A stretch of 64,000 nucleotides of DNA from Hydractinia symbiolongicarpus (lineage: Eukaryota > Cnidaria > Hydrozoa > Anthoathecata > Hydractiniidae): positions 10,974,001-11,038,000 of the forward strand of contig NC_079883.1 of the NCBI RefSeq assembly GCF_029227915.1, read 5' to 3'. Below, in pieces: positions 22,724 through 38,392 of this stretch. The notes below the pieces were generated by a model. The model was not told the origin of the DNA. It saw only the letters and a program-made list of their open reading frames with translations, and searched no databases. Both the position numbers and the translations under genes were made by a program. Position 1 is the stretch's first letter. Each line of letters starts with the position of its first letter.

Positions 22724-23201
22724 TTAACAGAATTCAGACAGCTTTAAAAAGAGGCCATAAAATTACCTACTGCTCGTGGAAACACCCTAATTAACCAATA
22801 GAGTTGCGTCATTACAAAATGTTCCGAACATTTTGTACATTTTTTTAAGTAAAACTGTAGTTTTTTTAAAAATTCGTGGTCTTAATGTTTCAGTAAGGCA
22901 ATAAATTTGGCATCGTTGGAATTCGCCAAACCTTCTGCTACTTACTAAAAAAAAAAAAAGTCAAAAGCTTTTGTGTATCAGAAGATACAGCCGTTTTCCC
23001 GTAGCCAAAAAACACAGATTTTATAAAAATGTTAAAGTAATGAGCGTAATGTCATTATGCAGCCAATCAGAAATTACTTTCTTAGCACCAATCAAATGGT
23101 TTGTTTTGAACCTTAGCTGTCAATCAATATGAGAAATAAAACTTTGGCGCGATAGTGCATTTTAGACCGTCTTGTGTATCCGTACTACATCGACTTCTTA
23201 A

Positions 23202-23615
<414 letters not shown>

Positions 23616-23976
23616 GCATCTTACCAAACAAAAAACGGCTATTTTTATAGCCACACATCCATAAAAAATATTACGGCTAGCTTTTTATATCAAACTTTGT
23701 CCTGCTTTCTGTTTAAATTTTATGCTACATAAAAATTTTATGCTACATAAAGTTTGACAATGTTAAAAATATGAAGGGCAAGAAAAGTAAAAGCAAGAAA
23801 ATAAGAAATTTAAAAACGAAAATACTTAAACTTAGGGAATCTAATCTTAAATTTACTCTTTTTTAACTGTTTAAGTGACTTAAACAAGTTTAACTTTGTA
23901 CCAAGATAATGTTTTTTTGTAAATGTGTGGCTATAAAAATAGCCGTTTGTTAATGTAATAGCCAGATACACACAAA

Positions 23977-24528
23977 TTATTTTTTTGCGGTCTTCTTTGC
24001 TGCCTTTTTGGGAGTCTTTTTGACCTTCTTTGCTGCAGGTTTTTTAGCAACAGGCTTCTTTGTGGGTTTCTTAGCTGCTGGTTTCTTAGCCGAGGCTTTC
24101 TTTGTGGCAGGCTTCTTTGCTGCTTTCTTTGGCGTGCTCTTCTTTGCTGGCTTCTTTTTTGGTGTACTTTTCTTTGCAGTAGGCTTCTTTGCCGTTGGCT
24201 TTTTTGCTGCGGCCTTTTTCTTAGGTTTTTCTTTTTTTACCTGACCTAGCTTGAATGATCCAGAAGCACCAGTGCCTTTAGTTTGAATCAAATCGCCTGA
24301 TGTTACTCCTCGTTTAAGAGCCATTTTCAGATGATGATCTGAGTTTTCAGCAACTTTGTAATTTGCATGAATATATTTTGTAATAGCTTGGCGAGATGAA
24401 CCACCGCGTTCCTTTAGGGTAGCGATAGCAGCCTTGATCATGTCCACATATTTAGGGTGATCAGCTGTCTTCTTTGCAGCAGGTTTCTTCTTGGGTGCGA
24501 TTTTCTTTGGAGAAGCTGCTTCACTCAT
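23977..24528 (-). CDS. H1: Linker histone H1 (repeat 5)
   Basis: Protein identical to 3814-4365. Stem-loop at 23929-23944. Confidence 0.98.
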   Translation of the reverse strand: MSEAASPKKIAPKKKPAAKKTADHPKYVDMIKAAIATLKERGGSSRQAITKYIHANYKVAENSDHHLKMALKRGVTSGDLIQTKGTGASGSFKLGQVKKEKPKKKAAAKKPTAKKPTAKKSTPKKKPAKKSTPKKAAKKPATKKASAKKPAAKKPTKKPVAKKPAAKKVKKTPKKAAKKTAKK

Positions 24529-25107
24529 TTTTAATGTTTTCTTACAACAATCCAACGATAAACGATGCTTGTTATCACAGTAGAAGTATACTAAACATTA
24601 CCGTGTAAATGAGATATAATTTAAGACGGTGCGAAGTATGCGGACGTAAAAGTACCACTCCCGGGAATTGATTTGGCGCGAAAACAGAAATGTGTGTTTC
24701 TGTACATCGTATAATGTCCGTTTTGGGTGCCGCGACTATGCGAAAGCATGTTAATTTTTATTTGTAGTACGACGCAATAGTCTGCAAGAGAAGCTGCTGG
24801 AGTTTGAGGTCTTCAGCATTACATCTAGTCTGTTAATTTGGGCTTCTTCCGCGCTCGTGTTAGGATTTTCATAAAGCGTTCTTTGGTTTGCGTTGCGTAT
24901 GTCGGCCTACATCATCGACACGGCCTGTTTCCGGCTATTAGGAGCAATTCATATATTGGGCACTGCGTTTCGACTTTTTTATTAGACCACAGTAAAAAAA
25001 TTCACTCACAGAAGTCCCTTTCTTTCATGGCTACAAACACGAAGAATTCTGTCGTAAGTAAAACGAATGCGCAAGCCAAAATGACGATGGGGCGAAGTCA
25101 TAAGCAT

Positions 25108-25180
25108 GGCCCTGTGGCCCAATGGATAAGGCATCTGACTACGAATCAGGGGATTCCAGGTTCGACTCCTGGCAGGGTCG
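25108..25180 (+). tRNA. tRNA-Arg-ACG: tRNA-Arg, anticodon ACG (repeat 5)
   Basis: Same sequence as 4945-5017. Anticodon at 25141-25143. Confidence 0.96.
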
Positions 25181-25502
25181 CACTGTCGCATTTCGGCTGC
25201 ATGGTCTACTGTGTAACGCGCGCGCACGTTCTGGCGTAATGCGTTGATAAACGGAATGTACGCAGACATATTGGAAAGTAATATCACGCACTTAGTATCG
25301 TCGCCTTTGTTAGCATTCATGTAAGTTACCATCCACTCGCTACAGTCGCTCTCCATCCTACGGCTAAATCAACAGCCGTGATTTTTACTATGTCGCCGTC
25401 CATCCGTACGCGGTGACAGTTGTAAGCTTTACAGTAACGTGACATGCTCCACAAGCAGTTACGGTGTGTGGACGATGCCTATCATGGCAACGCTTGTTCT
25501 TT

Positions 25503-25687
25503 ATCGCTTCTCGGCCTAATGGCTAAGATCAAGTGTAGTATCTGTTCTTATCAGTTTAATATCTGGTAGGCCATTCTCTGAATGGTCAGTATATTAATCT
25601 GATTTTTGGCCTTGGGTCATGGAGGTGGATTCATTCACGCCGTGACCACGGGTTGCCTTGGTGTTGCACTATTACCGATGGCGGCCC
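25503..25687 (+). ncRNA. U2: U2 snRNA (repeat 5)
   Basis: Same as 5340-5524. PSE at 25449-25462. Confidence 0.95.
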
Positions 25688-25879
25688 ACATAAGCAATAA
25701 AAGAATAATAGCAGTCCTCTTTCCGACGGCACTCTGCATAGTCTACGGCGGGAACAAAACGCGTACACTGGGGGAGAATACAGCCTATGCCCCGCGACAC
25801 GGCAGTTTATAACACACTCAAGCCACAAGCATTAACAAACTTTGAAGGGTACCCTCATGCTACGGTGCAGTTCCAACTC

Positions 25880-26045
25880 ATACTTACCTGACGGGGAAGT
25901 AAAGACTGATCAATGAGGGTTTTCTTCCAGAGTGAGGCTCTTGCATTGCACTACGCTTGGGCTGACCTCTGCGATTACTGCAAACGTCAGTAACTCGACC
26001 GTACAATTTCTGGTAGTGGGGGCCTGCGTCCGCGCTCGCCCCCTC
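25880..26045 (+). ncRNA. U1: U1 snRNA (repeat 5)
   Basis: Same as 5717-5882. PSE at 25823-25836. Confidence 0.95.
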
Positions 26046-26371
26046 CTTAAGTCAAAATGAATGAGCTTAGAAAAGTTGCGCGGCCAAATGTCGGTGGTGA
26101 CTTAAACGCTAAGGTAAAACCTCGCTTGGCTGTTACGAAACGTGATTGCGATATAAGTCCTCGGAAGGCGGCGGAATTTTATTTTATTTGCCATTCCGTC
26201 AGGGTTATTGGATGATCGGCAATAGATCGAGTTTGTATGCATTTGAAAGCTCTTTTTTCTCGTACTATCACCTGAAAATGTCGTAGGAAAATGTCATAGG
26301 AAACACTTTCAACAACCGCCACGTTCCTTAATTGTTATAACAAGAAATATATCACAGCAAATGAAAATGAA

Positions 26372-26491
26372 AAGCCTACGACACCGGGAGTTCCCAGGCG
26401 GTCCCCCATCCAAGTACTATCCCGGCCCGACGATGCTTAACTTCCGTGATCAGACGAGAACGGGTGTGTTCATCGTGGTATGGCCGTAGAC
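26372..26491 (-). rRNA. 5S rRNA: 5S ribosomal RNA (repeat 6)
   Basis: Same sequence as 357-476. Confidence 0.97.
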
Positions 26492-26688
26492 ATTAGTAGG
26501 TGCAAATACGTGCAATTTATTTTGACGTTGTGATCAAATTTTTTTATTTAATTTCTTTGAGTTACTTAGGACAAGGCGTATGCATGGATTATCTATTAGA
26601 CTTTAAGGTTATAGTTTTGTGAAAAAAACAATGTTTTTTTAAAGATGTGTGGCTATAAAAATAGCCGTTGTTTTCTGAGTGTAGCGGT

Positions 26689-27069
26689 TTACTTCTTCTG
26701 TCCTTTGTCGTTCTTCTTTGGGAGTAAGACAGCTTGAATGTTTGGCAAAACACCACCAGCTGCAATGGTTACACCGCTCAAAAGTTTGTTTAATTCTTCA
26801 TCATTACGAACAGCCAATTGTAAATGTCTTGGAATAATCCTAGCTTTTTTGTTGTCTCTTGCTGCGTTACCAGCCAACTCCAATATCTCAGCAGATAAAT
26901 ATTCCAAGACGGCTGCTAAGTAAACTGGTGCTCCAGATCCAATTCGGTTAGCATAGTGCCCTCTACGAAGGAATCTATGCACTCTACCGACTGGAAATTG
27001 AAGTCCAGCTCTTGAGGATCTTGTCTTGGCTTTAGCCTTAGCTTTTCCACCTTTTCCACGTCCAGACAT
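26689..27069 (-). CDS. H2A: Histone H2A (repeat 6)
   Basis: Protein identical to 674-1054. Stem-loop at 26651-26666. Confidence 0.98.
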   Translation of the reverse strand: MSGRGKGGKAKAKAKTRSSRAGLQFPVGRVHRFLRRGHYANRIGSGAPVYLAAVLEYLSAEILELAGNAARDNKKARIIPRHLQLAVRNDEELNKLLSGVTIAAGGVLPNIQAVLLPKKNDKGQKK

Positions 27070-27353
27070 AACTGCGATTTGATTTGTAAGTTAATACAAA
27101 AACGTACGAATATTTAACGTAAGTGTTAACGAAATAAACTTTACTCGTTTTTTCATCATAAAAATAGGATCGAAATCATGTTTTTTTAACCAATCATAAT
27201 TAAGTATTAAACAAAAGATTTTTTTTTTAACCAATTAAATTGCGTATCGGCGTTTTCGGATCGAATTCGATCCGATTTTTTTACTTATAAACAAAAAGTT
27301 TTGACTTGCAGTTTAATGCTTATTTACAAGTTAAAAAGCAAAAATTTTTAACC

Positions 27354-27758
27354 ATGTCTGACGCAGCAGCTAAAGGAGGAAAACAGGCACCTAAAGTAGC
27401 CAAGAAAGGTGAAAAAAGAGCCGGCAAAAAAGGAGGAAAGATTGGTGGAACTGGTGAAAAGAAACGCAAGAGAAAGAGAAAGGAAAGTTATGCTATTTAC
27501 ATCTACAATGTTTTGAAACAAGTTCACCCAGATGTCGGAGTTTCAAGCAAAGCTATGAGCATCATGAACTCATTTGTCAACGACATCTTTGAGCGCATTG
27601 CTTCCGAAGCTTCGCGTTTGGCTCTTCAAAACAAAAAGTCGACCATCTCTTCTCGTGAAATTCAAACCGCAGTACGTCTTCTCTTGCCTGGAGAACTTGC
27701 AAAACACGCAGTCAGTGAAGGAACAAAAGCCGTCACAAAATACACAAGCAGCAAGTAA
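27354..27758 (+). CDS. H2B: Histone H2B (repeat 6)
   Basis: Protein identical to 1339-1743. Two leader changes remove an upstream in-frame stop, so the frame is open to 27306. It only reaches a TTG there, so the ATG at 27354 is kept as the start. Stem-loop at 27782-27797. Confidence 0.97.
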   Translation: MSDAAAKGGKQAPKVAKKGEKRAGKKGGKIGGTGEKKRKRKRKESYAIYIYNVLKQVHPDVGVSSKAMSIMNSFVNDIFERIASEASRLALQNKKSTISSREIQTAVRLLLPGELAKHAVSEGTKAVTKYTSSK

Positions 27759-28218
27759 ACCAACGTCTACCAAACACAAACGGTCTTTTTTAAGACCACA
27801 CATCTTTAAAAAAACATTTACTTGGCGTCACTACAAGTTAACCGAAGTTAATAAAACTTCTAAATAATGTGCTTAAGAACACTAGCCTACATTTAAAATA
27901 CTTCCCCATGTGTGTGTGGATTAGCTTCACTTTTCATACGTATTATTAGCTGTACTTGCAGAAAAGACAAGTACATTGATCCATGTTATTGCTTACATTT
28001 AACTTAACCCAGCTTTTCACGGAAACACTCCCAGGCAAATTAACCCTACAAAGTATTTCTAAATTTTTTTTGTGTCATATATGACATAGTATCGTATAGC
28101 AATAAATGTAACTGTGACAAGACTTTACACATTGTGTAATTTGGAAGCGTGCACAAAGTAATGTTTTAAAAGATTTGTGGCTATAAAAATAGCCGTTTTT
28201 GTTGAGCAATGACAACGC

Positions 28219-28575
<357 letters not shown>

Positions 28576-29053
28576 TTAACAGAATTCAGACAGCTTTAAA
28601 AAGAGGCCATAAAATTACCTACTGCTCGTGGAAACACCCTAATTAACCAATAGAGTTGCGTCATTACAAAATGTTCCGAACATTTTGTACATTTTTTTAA
28701 GTAAAACTGTAGTTTTTTTAAAAATTCGTGGTCTTAATGTTTCAGTAAGGCAATAAATTTGGCATCGTTGGAATTCGCCAAACCTTCTGCTACTTACTAA
28801 AAAAAAAAAAAGTCAAAAGCTTTTGTGTATCAGAAGATACAGCCGTTTTCCCGTAGCCAAAAAACACAGATTTTATAAAAATGTTAAAGTAATGAGCGTA
28901 ATGTCATTATGCAGCCAATCAGAAATTACTTTCTTAGCACCAATCAAATGGTTTGTTTTGAACCTTAGCTGTCAATCAATATGAGAAATAAAACTTTGGC
29001 GCGATAGTGCATTTTAGACCGTCTTGTGTATCCGTACTACATCGACTTCTTAA

Positions 29054-29467
<414 letters not shown>

Positions 29468-29828
29468 GCATCTTACCAAACAAAAAACGGCTATTTTTAT
29501 AGCCACACATCCATAAAAAATATTACGGCTAGCTTTTTATATCAAACTTTGTCCTGCTTTCTGTTTAAATTTTATGCTACATAAAAATTTTATGCTACAT
29601 AAAGTTTGACAATGTTAAAAATATGAAGGGCAAGAAAAGTAAAAGCAAGAAAATAAGAAATTTAAAAACGAAAATACTTAAACTTAGGGAATCTAATCTT
29701 AAATTTACTCTTTTTTAACTGTTTAAGTGACTTAAACAAGTTTAACTTTGTACCAAGATAATGTTTTTTTGTAAATGTGTGGCTATAAAAATAGCCGTTT
29801 GTTAATGTAATAGCCAGATACACACAAA

Positions 29829-30380
29829 TTATTTTTTTGCGGTCTTCTTTGCTGCCTTTTTGGGAGTCTTTTTGACCTTCTTTGCTGCAGGTTTTTTAGC
29901 AACAGGCTTCTTTGTGGGTTTCTTAGCTGCTGGTTTCTTAGCCGAGGCTTTCTTTGTGGCAGGCTTCTTTGCTGCTTTCTTTGGCGTGCTCTTCTTTGCT
30001 GGCTTCTTTTTTGGTGTACTTTTCTTTGCAGTAGGCTTCTTTGCCGTTGGCTTTTTTGCTGCGGCCTTTTTCTTAGGTTTTTCTTTTTTTACCTGACCTA
30101 GCTTGAATGATCCAGAAGCACCAGTGCCTTTAGTTTGAATCAAATCGCCTGATGTTACTCCTCGTTTAAGAGCCATTTTCAGATGATGATCTGAGTTTTC
30201 AGCAACTTTGTAATTTGCATGAATATATTTTGTAATAGCTTGGCGAGATGAACCACCGCGTTCCTTTAGGGTAGCGATAGCAGCCTTGATCATGTCCACA
30301 TATTTAGGGTGATCAGCTGTCTTCTTTGCAGCAGGTTTCTTCTTGGGTGCGATTTTCTTTGGAGAAGCTGCTTCACTCAT
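29829..30380 (-). CDS. H1: Linker histone H1 (repeat 6)
   Basis: Protein identical to 3814-4365. Stem-loop at 29781-29796. Confidence 0.98.
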   Translation of the reverse strand: MSEAASPKKIAPKKKPAAKKTADHPKYVDMIKAAIATLKERGGSSRQAITKYIHANYKVAENSDHHLKMALKRGVTSGDLIQTKGTGASGSFKLGQVKKEKPKKKAAAKKPTAKKPTAKKSTPKKKPAKKSTPKKAAKKPATKKASAKKPAAKKPTKKPVAKKPAAKKVKKTPKKAAKKTAKK

Positions 30381-30959
30381 TTTTAATGTTTTCTTACAAC
30401 AATCCAACGATAAACGATGCTTGTTATCACAGTAGAAGTATACTAAACATTACCGTGTAAATGAGATATAATTTAAGACGGTGCGAAGTATGCGGACGTA
30501 AAAGTACCACTCCCGGGAATTGATTTGGCGCGAAAACAGAAATGTGTGTTTCTGTACATCGTATAATGTCCGTTTTGGGTGCCGCGACTATGCGAAAGCA
30601 TGTTAATTTTTATTTGTAGTACGACGCAATAGTCTGCAAGAGAAGCTGCTGGAGTTTGAGGTCTTCAGCATTACATCTAGTCTGTTAATTTGGGCTTCTT
30701 CCGCGCTCGTGTTAGGATTTTCATAAAGCGTTCTTTGGTTTGCGTTGCGTATGTCGGCCTACATCATCGACACGGCCTGTTTCCGGCTATTAGGAGCAAT
30801 TCATATATTGGGCACTGCGTTTCGACTTTTTTATTAGACCACAGTAAAAAAATTCACTCACAGAAGTCCCTTTCTTCCATGGCTACAAACACGAAGAATT
30901 CTGTCGTAAGTAAAACGAATGCGCAAGCCAAAATGACGATGGGGCGAAGTCATAAGCAT

Positions 30960-31032
30960 GGCCCTGTGGCCCAATGGATAAGGCATCTGACTACGAATCA
31001 GGGGATTCCAGGTTCGACTCCTGGCAGGGTCG
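30960..31032 (+). tRNA. tRNA-Arg-ACG: tRNA-Arg, anticodon ACG (repeat 6)
   Basis: Same sequence as 4945-5017. Anticodon at 30993-30995. Confidence 0.96.
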
Positions 31033-31354
31033 CACTGTCGCATTTCGGCTGCATGGTCTACTGTGTAACGCGCGCGCACGTTCTGGCGTAATGCGTTGAT
31101 AAACGGAATGTACGCAGACATATTGGAAAGTAATATCACGCACTTAGTATCGTCGCCTTTGTTAGCATTCATGTAAGTTACCATCCACTCGCTACAGTCG
31201 CTCTCCATCCTACGGCTAAATCAACAGCCGTGATTTTTACTATGTCGCCGTCCATCCGTACGCGGTGACAGTTGTAAGCTTTACAGTAACGTGACATGCT
31301 CCACAAGCAGTTACGGTGTGTGGACGATGTCTATCATGGCAACGCTTGTTCTTT

Positions 31355-31539
31355 ATCGCTTCTCGGCCTAATGGCTAAGATCAAGTGTAGTATCTGTTCT
31401 TATCAGTTTAATATCTGGTAGGCCATTCTCTGAATGGTCAGTATATTAATCTGATTTTTGGCCTTGGGTCATGGAGGTGGATTCATTCACGCCGTGACCA
31501 CGGGTTGCCTTGGTGTTGCACTATTACCGATGGCGGCCC
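31355..31539 (+). ncRNA. U2: U2 snRNA (repeat 6)
   Basis: RNA as in 5340-5524. PSE at 31301-31314. The upstream base 31330 (-25) is T, where other copies have C. Confidence 0.95.
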
Positions 31540-31731
31540 ACATAAGCAATAAAAGAATAATAGCAGTCCTCTTTCCGACGGCACTCTGCATAGTCTACGG
31601 CGGGAACAAAACGCGTACACTGGGGGAGAATACAGCCTATGCCCCGCGACACGGCAGTTTATAACACACTCAAGCCACAAGCATTAACAAACTTTGAAGG
31701 GTACCCTCATGCTACGGTGCAGTTCCAACTC

Positions 31732-31897
31732 ATACTTACCTGACGGGGAAGTAAAGACTGATCAATGAGGGTTTTCTTCCAGAGTGAGGCTCTTGCATTG
31801 CACTACGCTTGGGCTGACCTCTGCGATTACTGCAAACGTCAGTAACTCGACCGTACAATTTCTGGTAGTGGGGGCCTGCGTCCGCGCTCGCCCCCTC
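31732..31897 (+). ncRNA. U1: U1 snRNA (repeat 6)
   Basis: Same as 5717-5882. PSE at 31675-31688. Confidence 0.95.
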
Positions 31898-32223
31898 CTT
31901 AAGTCAAAATGAATGAGCTTAGAAAAGTTGCGCGGCCAAATGTCGGTGGTGACTTAAACGCTAAGGTAAAACCTCGCTTGGCTGTTACGAAACGTGATTG
32001 CGATATAAGTCCTCGGAAGGCGGCGGAATTTTATTTTATTTGCCATTCCGTCAGGGTTATTGGATGATCGGCAATAGATCGAGTTTGTATGCATTTGAAA
32101 GCTCTTTTTTCTCGTACTATCACCTGAAAATGTCGTAGGAAAATGTCATAGGAAACACTTTCAACAACCGCCACGTTCCTTAATTGTTATAACAAGAAAT
32201 ATATCACAGCAAATGAAAATGAA

Positions 32224-32343
32224 AAGCCTACGACACCGGGAGTTCCCAGGCGGTCCCCCATCCAAGTACTATCCCGGCCCGACGATGCTTAACTTCCGTG
32301 ATCAGACGAGAACGGGTGTGTTCATCGTGGTATGGCCGTAGAC
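32224..32343 (-). rRNA. 5S rRNA: 5S ribosomal RNA (repeat 7)
   Basis: Same sequence as 357-476. Confidence 0.97.
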
Positions 32344-32540
32344 ATTAGTAGGTGCAAATACGTGCAATTTATTTTGACGTTGTGATCAAATTTTTTTATT
32401 TAATTTCTTTGAGTTACTTAGGACAAGGCGTATGCATGGATTATCTATTAGACTTTAAGGTTATAGTTTTGTAAAAAAAACAATGTTTTTTTAAAGATGT
32501 GTGGCTATAAAAATAGCCGTTGTTTTCTGAGTGTAGCGGT

Positions 32541-32921
32541 TTACTTCTTCTGTCCTTTGTCGTTCTTCTTTGGGAGTAAGACAGCTTGAATGTTTGGCAA
32601 AACACCACCAGCTGCAATGGTTACACCGCTCAAAAGTTTGTTTAATTCTTCATCATTACGAACAGCCAATTGTAAATGTCTTGGAATAATCCTAGCTTTT
32701 TTGTTGTCTCTTGCTGCGTTACCAGCCAACTCCAATATCTCAGCAGATAAATATTCCAAGACGGCTGCTAAGTAAACTGGTGCTCCAGATCCAATTCGGT
32801 TAGCATAGTGCCCTCTACGAAGGAATCTATGCACTCTACCGACTGGAAATTGAAGTCCAGCTCTTGAGGATCTTGTCTTGGCTTTAGCCTTAGCTTTTCC
32901 ACCTTTTCCACGTCCAGACAT
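32541..32921 (-). CDS. H2A: Histone H2A (repeat 7)
   Basis: Protein identical to 674-1054. Stem-loop at 32503-32518. Confidence 0.98.
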   Translation of the reverse strand: MSGRGKGGKAKAKAKTRSSRAGLQFPVGRVHRFLRRGHYANRIGSGAPVYLAAVLEYLSAEILELAGNAARDNKKARIIPRHLQLAVRNDEELNKLLSGVTIAAGGVLPNIQAVLLPKKNDKGQKK

Positions 32922-33205
32922 AACTGCGATTTGATTTGTAAGTTAATACAAAAACGTACGAATATTTAACGTAAGTGTTAACGAAATAAACTTTACTCGT
33001 TTTTTCATCATAAAAATAGGATCGAAATCATGTTTTTTTAACCAATCATAATTAAGTATTAAACAAAAGATTTTTTTTTTAACCAATTAAATTGCGTATC
33101 GGCGTTTTCGGATCGAATTCGATCCGATTTTTTTACTTATAAACAAAAAGTTTTGACTTGCAGTTTAATGCTTATTTACAAGTTAAGTAGCAAAAATTTT
33201 TAACC

Positions 33206-33610
33206 ATGTCTGACGCAGCAGCTAAAGGAGGAAAACAGGCACCTAAAGTAGCCAAGAAAGGTGAAAAAAGAGCCGGCAAAAAAGGAGGAAAGATTGGTGG
33301 AACTGGTGAAAAGAAACGCAAGAGAAAGAGAAAGGAAAGTTATGCTATTTACATCTACAATGTTTTGAAACAAGTTCACCCAGATGTCGGAGTTTCAAGC
33401 AAAGCTATGAGCATCATGAACTCATTTGTCAACGACATCTTTGAGCGCATTGCTTCCGAAGCTTCGCGTTTGGCTCTTCAAAACAAAAAGTCGACCATCT
33501 CTTCTCGTGAAATTCAAACCGCAGTACGTCTTCTCTTGCCTGGAGAACTTGCAAAACACGCAGTCAGTGAAGGAACAAAAGCCGTCACAAAATACACAAG
33601 CAGCAAGTAA
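33206..33610 (+). CDS. H2B: Histone H2B (repeat 7)
   Basis: Protein identical to 1339-1743. Stem-loop at 33634-33649. Confidence 0.98.
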   Translation: MSDAAAKGGKQAPKVAKKGEKRAGKKGGKIGGTGEKKRKRKRKESYAIYIYNVLKQVHPDVGVSSKAMSIMNSFVNDIFERIASEASRLALQNKKSTISSREIQTAVRLLLPGELAKHAVSEGTKAVTKYTSSK

Positions 33611-34070
33611 ACCAACGTCTACCAAACACAAACGGTCTTTTTTAAGACCACACATCTTTAAAAAAACATTTACTTGGCGTCACTACAAGTTAACCGAAGT
33701 TAATAAAACTTCTAAATAATGTGCTTAAGAACACTAGCCTACATTTAAAATACTTCCCCATGTGTGTGTGGATTAGCTTCACTTTTCATACGTATTATTA
33801 GCTGTACTTGCAGAAAAGACAAGTACATTGATCCATGTTATTGCTTACATTTAACTTAACCCAGCTTTTCACGGAAACACTCCCAGGCAAATTAACCCTA
33901 CAAAGTATTTCTAAATTTTTTTTGTGTCATATATGACATAGTATCGTATAGCAATAAATGTAACTGTGACAAGACTTTACACATTGTGTAATTTGGAAGC
34001 GTGCACAAAGTAATGTTTTAAAAGATTTGTGGCTATAAAAATAGCCGTTTTTGTTGAGCAATGACAACGC

Positions 34071-34427
<357 letters not shown>

Positions 34428-34905
34428 TTAACAGAATTCAGACAGCTTTAAAAAGAGGCCATAAAATTACCTACTGCTCGTGGAAACACCCTAATTAACC
34501 AATAGAGTTGCGTCATTACAAAATGTTCCGAACATTTTGTACATTTTTTTAAGTAAAACTGTAGTTTTTTTAAAAATTCGTGGTCTTAATGTTTCAGTAA
34601 GGCAATAAATTTGGCATCGTTGGAATTCGCCAAACCTTCTGCTACTTACTAAAAAAAAAAAAAGTCAAAAGCTTTTGTGTATCAGAAGATACAGCCGTTT
34701 TCCCGTAGCCAAAAAACACAGATTTTATAAAAATGTTAAAGTAATGAGCGTAATGTCATTATGCAGCCAATCAGAAATTACTTTCTTAGCACCAATCAAA
34801 TGGTTTGTTTTGAACCTTAGCTGTCAATCAATATGAGAAATAAAACTTTGGCGCGATAGTGCATTTTAGACCGTCTTGTGTATCCGTACTACATCGACTT
34901 CTTAA

Positions 34906-35319
<414 letters not shown>

Positions 35320-35680
35320 GCATCTTACCAAACAAAAAACGGCTATTTTTATAGCCACACATCCATAAAAAATATTACGGCTAGCTTTTTATATCAAACT
35401 TTGTCCTGCTTTCTGTTTAAATTTTATGCTACATAAAAATTTTATGCTACATAAAGTTTGACAATGTTAAAAATATGAAGGGCAAGAAAAGTAAAAGCAA
35501 GAAAATAAGAAATTTAAAAACGAAAATACTTAAACTTAGGGAATCTAATCTTAAATTTACTCTTTTTTAACTGTTTAAGTGACTTAAACAAGTTTAACTT
35601 TGTACCAAGATAATGTTTTTTTGTAAATGTGTGGCTATAAAAATAGCCGTTTGTTAATGTAATAGCCAGATACACACAAA

Positions 35681-36232
35681 TTATTTTTTTGCGGTCTTCT
35701 TTGCTGCCTTTTTGGGAGTCTTTTTGACCTTCTTTGCTGCAGGTTTTTTAGCAACAGGCTTCTTTGTGGGTTTCTTAGCTGCTGGTTTCTTAGCCGAGGC
35801 TTTCTTTGTGGCAGGCTTCTTTGCTGCTTTCTTTGGCGTGCTCTTCTTTGCTGGCTTCTTTTTTGGTGTACTTTTCTTTGCAGTAGGCTTCTTTGCCGTT
35901 GGCTTTTTTGCTGCGGCCTTTTTCTTAGGTTTTTCTTTTTTTACCTGACCTAGCTTGAATGATCCAGAAGCACCAGTGCCTTTAGTTTGAATCAAATCGC
36001 CTGATGTTACTCCTCGTTTAAGAGCCATTTTCAGATGATGATCTGAGTTTTCAGCAACTTTGTAATTTGCATGAATATATTTTGTAATAGCTTGGCGAGA
36101 TGAACCACCGCGTTCCTTTAGGGTAGCGATAGCAGCCTTGATCATGTCCACATATTTAGGGTGATCAGCTGTCTTCTTTGCAGCAGGTTTCTTCTTGGGT
36201 GCGATTTTCTTTGGAGAAGCTGCTTCACTCAT
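35681..36232 (-). CDS. H1: Linker histone H1 (repeat 7)
   Basis: Protein identical to 3814-4365. Stem-loop at 35633-35648. Confidence 0.98.
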   Translation of the reverse strand: MSEAASPKKIAPKKKPAAKKTADHPKYVDMIKAAIATLKERGGSSRQAITKYIHANYKVAENSDHHLKMALKRGVTSGDLIQTKGTGASGSFKLGQVKKEKPKKKAAAKKPTAKKPTAKKSTPKKKPAKKSTPKKAAKKPATKKASAKKPAAKKPTKKPVAKKPAAKKVKKTPKKAAKKTAKK

Positions 36233-36811
36233 TTTTAATGTTTTCTTACAACAATCCAACGATAAACGATGCTTGTTATCACAGTAGAAGTATACTAAAC
36301 ATTACCGTGTAAATGAGATATAATTTAAGACGGTGCGAAGTATGCGGACGTAAAAGTACCACTCCCGGGAATTGATTTGGCGCGAAAACAGAAATGTGTG
36401 TTTCTGTACATCGTATAATGTCCGTTTTGGGTGCCGCGACTATGCGAAAGCATGTTAATTTTTATTTGTAGTACGACGCAATAGTCTGCAAGAGAAGCTG
36501 CTGGAGTTTGAGGTCTTCAGCATTACATCTAGTCTGTTAATTTGGGCTTCTTCCGCGCTCGTGTTAGGATTTTCATAAAGCGTTCTTTGGTTTGCGTTGC
36601 GTATGTCGGCCTACATCATCGACACGGCCTGTTTCCGGCTATTAGGAGCAATTCATATATTGGGCACTGCGTTTCGACTTTTTTATTAGACCACAGTAAA
36701 AAAATTCACTCACAGAAGTCCCTTTCTTTCATGGCTACAAACACGAAGAATTCTGTCGTAAGTAAAACGAATGCGCAAGCCAAAATGACGATGGGGCGAA
36801 GTCATAAGCAT

Positions 36812-36884
36812 GGCCCTGTGGCCCAATGGATAAGGCATCTGACTACGAATCAGGGGATTCCAGGTTCGACTCCTGGCAGGGTCG
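36812..36884 (+). tRNA. tRNA-Arg-ACG: tRNA-Arg, anticodon ACG (repeat 7)
   Basis: Same sequence as 4945-5017. Anticodon at 36845-36847. Confidence 0.96.
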
Positions 36885-37206
36885 CACTGTCGCATTTCGG
36901 CTGCATGGTCTACTGTGTAACGCGCGCGCACGTTCTGGCGTAATGCGTTGATAAACGGAATGTACGCAGACATATTGGAAAGTAATATCACGCACTTAGT
37001 ATCGTCGCCTTTGTTAGCATTCATGTAAGTTACCATCCACTCGCTACAGTCGCTCTCCATCCTACGGCTAAATCAACAGCCGTGATTTTTACTATGTCGC
37101 CGTCCATCCGTACGCGGTGACAGTTGTAAGCTTTACAGTAACGTGACATGCTCCACAAGCAGTTACGGTGTGTGGACGATGCCTATCATGGCAACGCTTG
37201 TTCTTT

Positions 37207-37391
37207 ATCGCTTCTCGGCCTAATGGCTAAGATCAAGTGTAGTATCTGTTCTTATCAGTTTAATATCTGGTAGGCCATTCTCTGAATGGTCAGTATATTA
37301 ATCTGATTTTTGGCCTTGGGTCATGGAGGTGGATTCATTCACGCCGTGACCACGGGTTGCCTTGGTGTTGCACTATTACCGATGGCGGCCC
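37207..37391 (+). ncRNA. U2: U2 snRNA (repeat 7)
   Basis: Same as 5340-5524. PSE at 37153-37166. Confidence 0.95.
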
Positions 37392-37583
37392 ACATAAGCA
37401 ATAAAAGAATAATAGCAGTCCTCTTTCCGACGGCACTCTGCATAGTCTACGGCGGGAACAAAACGCGTACACTGGGGGAGAATACAGCCTATGCCCCGCG
37501 ACACGGCAGTTTATAACACACTCAAGCCACAAGCATTAACAAACTTTGAAGGGTACCCTCATGCTACGGTGCAGTTCCAACTC

Positions 37584-37749
37584 ATACTTACCTGACGGGG
37601 AAGTAAAGACTGATCAATGAGGGTTTTCTTCCAGAGTGAGGCTCTTGCATTGCACTACGCTTGGGCTGACCTCTGCGATTACTGCAAACGTCAGTAACTC
37701 GACCGTACAATTTCTGGTAGTGGGGGCCTGCGTCCGCGCTCGCCCCCTC
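37584..37749 (+). ncRNA. U1: U1 snRNA (repeat 7)
   Basis: Same as 5717-5882. PSE at 37527-37540. Confidence 0.95.
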
Positions 37750-38075
37750 CTTAAGTCAAAATGAATGAGCTTAGAAAAGTTGCGCGGCCAAATGTCGGTG
37801 GTGACTTAAACGCTAAGGTAAAACCTCGCTTGGCTGTTACGAAACGTGATTGCGATATAAGTCCTCGGAAGGCGGCGGAATTTTATTTTATTTGCCATTC
37901 CGTCAGGGTTATTGGATGATCGGCAATAGATCGAGTTTGTATGCATTTGAAAGCTCTTTTTTCTCGTACTATCACCTGAAAATGTCGTAGGAAAATGTCA
38001 TAGGAAACACTTTCAACAACCGCCACGTTCCTTAATTGTTATAACAAGAAATATATCACAGCAAATGAAAATGAA

Positions 38076-38195
38076 AAGCCTACGACACCGGGAGTTCCCA
38101 GGCGGTCCCCCATCCAAGTACTATCCCGGCCCGACGATGCTTAACTTCCGTGATCAGACGAGAACGGGTGTGTTCATCGTGGTATGGCCGTAGAC
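38076..38195 (-). rRNA. 5S rRNA: 5S ribosomal RNA (repeat 8)
   Basis: Same sequence as 357-476. Confidence 0.97.
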
Positions 38196-38392
38196 ATTAG
38201 TAGGTGCAAATACGTGCAATTTATTTTGACGTTGTGATCAAATTTTTTTATTTAATTTCTTTGAGTTACTTAGGACAAGGCGTATGCATGGATTATCTAT
38301 TAGACTTTAAGGTTATAGTTTTGTGAAAAAAACAATGTTTTTTTAAAGATGTGTGGCTATAAAAATAGCCGTTGTTTTCTGAGTGTAGCGGT

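Noticed and set aside
27306-27353. Sixteen-codon N-terminal extension of H2B in repeat 6
   Set aside because: The added frame starts at TTG and exists only because two leader bases changed; the normal ATG and its context are intact.
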